From Pontibacter actiniarum (lineage in GTDB: Bacteria; Bacteroidota; Bacteroidia; Cytophagales; Hymenobacteraceae): a stretch of 64,000 nt of DNA. This document shows, one piece after another, positions 61,573 through 64,000 of the stretch; within the stretch, counting starts at the first letter, position 1, and each line of letters starts with the position of its first letter. The position numbers were made by a program, and so were the translations under genes. A model generated the notes under the pieces. That model had not been told where the DNA came from and did not search any database. It worked only from the letters and a program-made list of their open reading frames with translations. Location of the stretch: positions 1,364,001-1,428,000 of the forward strand of contig NZ_CP021235.1 of NCBI RefSeq assembly GCF_003585765.1, given 5' to 3'.

Positions 61573-62157
61573 CTACTTGCCTAACAGCCGCGCTACGTAC
61601 TTGCCGATGATGTCGAACTCGAGGTTTACCGTATCGCCCTGCTTTACCTGGTGCAGGTTGGTGTGCTCGTACGTGTACGGGATAATGGCCACCGAAAAGC
61701 GGTCCGGCTGTGAGTTAAAGCAGGTCAGGCTGATGCCGTTCACGCAGATAGAGCCTTTCTCCACGGTCACGTTTCCGGGCACGGGATCGTAGCGGAAGGT
61801 GAAGACCCAGCTGCCGTTTTCGTCTCTGACGTCCTCGCACACGGCGGTCTGGTCCACATGGCCCTGCACCACATGGCCGTCAAAGCGCCCGTTAGCCACC
61901 ATGCACCGCTCCAGGTTCACCGCATCGCCGGCCTTCAGGCTGTTCAGGTTGGTTTTTTTCAGTGTCTCATCAATGGCCGTCACGGTGAACTCGTCTCCGT
62001 TTATACTTACCACCGTCAGGCACACGCCGTTGTGCGCCACGCTCTGGTCTATCTGTAGCTCATGGGTGAAAGGGGACGTGAGGGTGAAGTGCTTGTTGGA
62101 CTGCTCCTCCCGGATGTCTGTGACACGGCCCAGGGCCTCTATAATTCCTGTAAACAT
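61573..62157 (-). CDS. ribE: Riboflavin synthase, alpha subunit
   Basis: A 194-residue enzyme that converts two 6,7-dimethyl-8-ribityllumazine molecules into riboflavin. It has two homologous barrels. The first runs MFTGIIEALGRV to LERCMVANGRFDGHVVQGHVDQTA and has the signature HNGVCLTVV; the second has VNGISLTCFNS and YTYEHTNL. The conserved N-terminus (MFTGIIE) fixes the start at 62157. No FMN riboswitch is visible upstream, so regulation must be of another kind. It is divergent from pcm. Confidence 0.97.
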   Translation of the reverse strand: MFTGIIEALGRVTDIREEQSNKHFTLTSPFTHELQIDQSVAHNGVCLTVVSINGDEFTVTAIDETLKKTNLNSLKAGDAVNLERCMVANGRFDGHVVQGHVDQTAVCEDVRDENGSWVFTFRYDPVPGNVTVEKGSICVNGISLTCFNSQPDRFSVAIIPYTYEHTNLHQVKQGDTVNLEFDIIGKYVARLLGK

Positions 62158-62367
62158 ATGGTTCTGCGAATGGTTAAACCGAAATTAACCGGCTGTGATT
62201 TAAGACCAAAGTTAACAGCTTTGCGCGTTTTTTGCTGCAGAAGCTAAATTTAACCGGTAAAGTATAAAAATAGCGGCTTTTTGCCCACAGATGCTTATTT
62301 TCGCAAACCTGCCCCTCACTTGGACAGTACAGCTACCATAAAGACCGTCACTACTTACTTACAACTG

Positions 62368-63027
62368 ATGCAAACAGACACGTACAGACACAAAGGCATG
62401 CGCCGGGCACTTGTAAAGCAACTGCGCGAGAAAGGTATCCGCGATGAACGTGTGCTGGCGGCAATCGAAACTGTACCACGTCATTACTTTTTTGATAAGG
62501 CCTTTCTGGAGCAGGCCTACCAGGATAAGGCTTTTCCCATTGGCGAAGGCCAAACCATCTCCCAGCCCTATACCGTGGCGTTTCAGTCGGAGCTGCTGCA
62601 GCTCAGGCCCACGGATAAAGTGCTGGAGATCGGAACCGGATCCGGTTACCAGTGCACTGTGCTGCTGCAGCTTACGCCTAATGTTTTCACCATCGAGTAT
62701 AAGCGGGCGCTGTACGAAAAGGCGCGCATCTTCTTTAAGAAGCACGGCCTTAACCCGCACACCTTTCATGGCGACGGCTCTCAGGGCTTGCCTACCTATG
62801 CCCCGTACGATAAGATTATTGTAACTGCCGGCGCCCCCATCGTGCCGAAGGAGCTTCTGCGCCAATTGGCAGTGGGTGGTATTCTGGTGATACCGGTGGG
62901 TAATGAGCAGAGCCAGAAAATGCTGCGCATCACGCGTGTGGCCGAGGAGGAGTTTACAAAAGAAGAGTTCACCGATTTTAAGTTTGTGCCGCTACTGGGC
63001 CGCTCCGGCTGGGACGGGGGTATGTAA
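62368..63027 (+). CDS. pcm: Protein-L-isoaspartate O-methyltransferase
   Basis: A 219-residue SAM-dependent repair enzyme. I chose the ATG at 62368 (MQTDTYRHKGMRRALVKQL) because it gives the usual family length; a longer frame from TTG 62281 has no homology. VLEIGTGSGYQCTVLLQL is the SAM-binding motif, preceded by IGEGQTISQPYTVAFQSELL, the isoaspartyl signature. DKIIVTAGAPIVPKELLRQLAVGGILVIPVG follows, as in all Pcm proteins. It methylates L-isoaspartyl residues in aged proteins to start their repair. Confidence 0.96.
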   Translation: MQTDTYRHKGMRRALVKQLREKGIRDERVLAAIETVPRHYFFDKAFLEQAYQDKAFPIGEGQTISQPYTVAFQSELLQLRPTDKVLEIGTGSGYQCTVLLQLTPNVFTIEYKRALYEKARIFFKKHGLNPHTFHGDGSQGLPTYAPYDKIIVTAGAPIVPKELLRQLAVGGILVIPVGNEQSQKMLRITRVAEEEFTKEEFTDFKFVPLLGRSGWDGGM

Positions 63028-63207
63028 AGCCAGCCTTCTCCCCTTCTTTCTTCGCTAGTTTTACTGGCTAGTCTCTGCCTGTTTCTGCGGCAGCTGGTAT
63101 AAAATGTTCTTGTGCCAGTATAAGGCAGTGTAGGCGCGGCTGCATTTCTGTGTTTATGGTGGCAATAAATAATATTTTATTTATATTGATTACTGTAAAC
63201 GGAAGCC

Positions 63208-64000
63208 ATGTACCCCACCACTTATCGGCCTATGAAAAAGACACTCTTGTTTCTGTCGCTTTTGCTTTGCAGCACGGCCTCCTATAGCCAGTCCGGCTTT
63301 GAGCTGATTACCTCCGACGTTGATCTTTTCTGGCAGGCCTTTGACAAACTGAAAACAGCCCCTACCAAAGAGGACTCCGTGCAAGTGCTGGAGCAGGAGT
63401 ACATACAGAAAGGGTCGCCAGGGGTGGCGCAATTCACCCCTTCCCGCATTCGCAGTGCCGCGTACTTGCAGCGCGTCATTAGCAGGCACCCCAGGTACTA
63501 CACACAGCTCCGGTCGCACACGCGTAAACTCAAAATGGCTGTCCCTAAAATGCAGGCCCATTACCAACGGCTGCAGGAGCTTTACCCGGAAACAAACATT
63601 GCGAGGGTGTACTTTGTAGTGGGTGCCCTTAATTCAGGCGGCACGATCGTGCAGGACCCCGTGGTAGGCGTGGACATGTTTGGCCTGTACCCCAATACCC
63701 CTGTGGATGAGCTAAACGACTGGCTCAAGGCCGTGCTCAAACCCATGGAGCAGATAGATCTGATCGTGATCCACGAAATGATTCACATCCTTCAGAAGGG
63801 ATCTAAGGAAGAGGACACCCTGCTGGGGCTAAGTATAGGGGAAGGCGCTGCCGACTTTGTTGCCAAACTTGCCGCCGACAGCCATGTTAACGAGCAGGTA
63901 CACGCCTACGGCAGCAGGCACGAGCGCGAGTTGTGGGAGGAGTTTAAAGCCCAGATGCACGGGCAAGACTACAGCAGGTGGCTGTACAACGGGCAAAATA
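63208..64000 (+). CDS. DUF2268-like secreted zinc protease (3' end outside window)
   Basis: A frame open to the window edge, so no stop is seen. A start at 63208 (MYPTTYRPMKKTLL) or 63232 (MKKTLLFLSLLLCSTASYSQ) is possible; the second gives a clean signal peptide. The mature protein has a helical domain, then VYFVVGALNSGGTIVQDPVVGVDMFGLY and LIVIHEMIHILQKGS, a HExxH zinc site, followed by LGLSIGEGAADFVAKLAAD, which may supply the third ligand. These fit the DUF2268/predicted Zn-protease group. Substrate is unknown. Confidence 0.85.
   Translation, partial: MYPTTYRPMKKTLLFLSLLLCSTASYSQSGFELITSDVDLFWQAFDKLKTAPTKEDSVQVLEQEYIQKGSPGVAQFTPSRIRSAAYLQRVISRHPRYYTQLRSHTRKLKMAVPKMQAHYQRLQELYPETNIARVYFVVGALNSGGTIVQDPVVGVDMFGLYPNTPVDELNDWLKAVLKPMEQIDLIVIHEMIHILQKGSKEEDTLLGLSIGEGAADFVAKLAADSHVNEQVHAYGSRHERELWEEFKAQMHGQDYSRWLYNGQN

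Noticed and set aside
62158..62367. FMN riboswitch upstream of riboflavin synthase
   Set aside because: I found none of the conserved RFN-element segments in the leader; ribE seems not to be controlled by one here.
1..64000. tRNA, rRNA genes, CRISPR arrays, insertion sequences, prophage
   Set aside because: I found no cloverleaf with a GGTTCGA-type arm, no regularly spaced repeats, no transposase or integrase motif and no phage structural genes.

Overview
The window is chromosomal DNA from an aerobic, pigmented member of the Bacteroidota. GC content is roughly 55% by eye. Gene content and promoters (TTG, about 18-21 bases, then TAnnTTTG, with no Shine-Dalgarno sequence) fit the Cytophagales, and a Pontibacter/Hymenobacteraceae-like host is my best inference. 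Envelope-type genes dominate: SusC-like or TonB receptors, an S46 dipeptidyl-peptidase, and many lipoproteins with a lipobox followed by acidic residues. There are no rRNA or tRNA genes, CRISPR arrays, intact insertion sequences or phage genes, so this is mostly housekeeping chromosome with a few accessory patches.

Layout. 1-4.7 kb: the 3' part of a DPP11-like S46 peptidase, an alpha/beta hydrolase, an M19 dipeptidase and a secreted-repeat lipoprotein. 4.7-11 kb: a dienoyl-CoA-reductase-like SDR, a NuiA-family nuclease inhibitor homologue, a CrtI-like flavoprotein, an SDR epimerase, a BaiN-like flavoprotein and a DUF2383 protein. 11-24 kb: a CsdA-like DEAD-box helicase, then an AddA/AddB recombination nuclease pair separated by a bacteriophytochrome histidine kinase and a VOC protein. 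24-30 kb: an ArAE-type membrane protein, an aldo/keto reductase, an SDR and an M48 protease. 30-36 kb: a LysM-amidase, a small lipoprotein, a CYP152 peroxygenase, a beta-CASP nuclease and a beta-barrel protein. 36-48 kb: an NPP-type phosphodiesterase, an M1 peptidase, a RES/Xre toxin-antitoxin pair, two paralogous TPR proteins, an AraC-MGMT fusion, an OmpA lipoprotein, a DUF2062 protein and an outer-membrane receptor. 48-57 kb: a gene-remnant patch, an AI-2E-family exporter, a DbpA-like helicase, RmuC, an M2 peptidase, an AlaA-like aminotransferase, a small P-loop kinase and a sirtuin. 57-64 kb: a TonB receptor, a TRIC/UPF0126 protein, DoxX, an orphan encapsulin-type ferritin (EncFtn), riboflavin synthase, Pcm and the 5' part of a DUF2268-like protease.

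How the genes work together. Several secreted peptidases (S46, M19, M1, M2) fit a peptide-scavenging lifestyle. The DNA-repair genes (AddAB, RmuC, AraC-MGMT) and the light sensor fit an exposed, irradiated habitat; that is inference. Transcription units are short. Most are separated by very strong, often nearly perfect hairpin terminators that serve convergent genes.

Most unusual points: (i) the heptamer AAGTATA/TATACTT occurs about ten times more often than base composition predicts, on both strands, inside and outside genes; (ii) two 5'-truncated gene remnants (DUF5694 and LytTR) meet head to head at a 14-bp palindrome near 48.1 kb; (iii) an EncFtn iron-storage protein with all ligands intact but no encapsulin shell gene or targeting tail; (iv) a phytochrome embedded in the AddAB locus.
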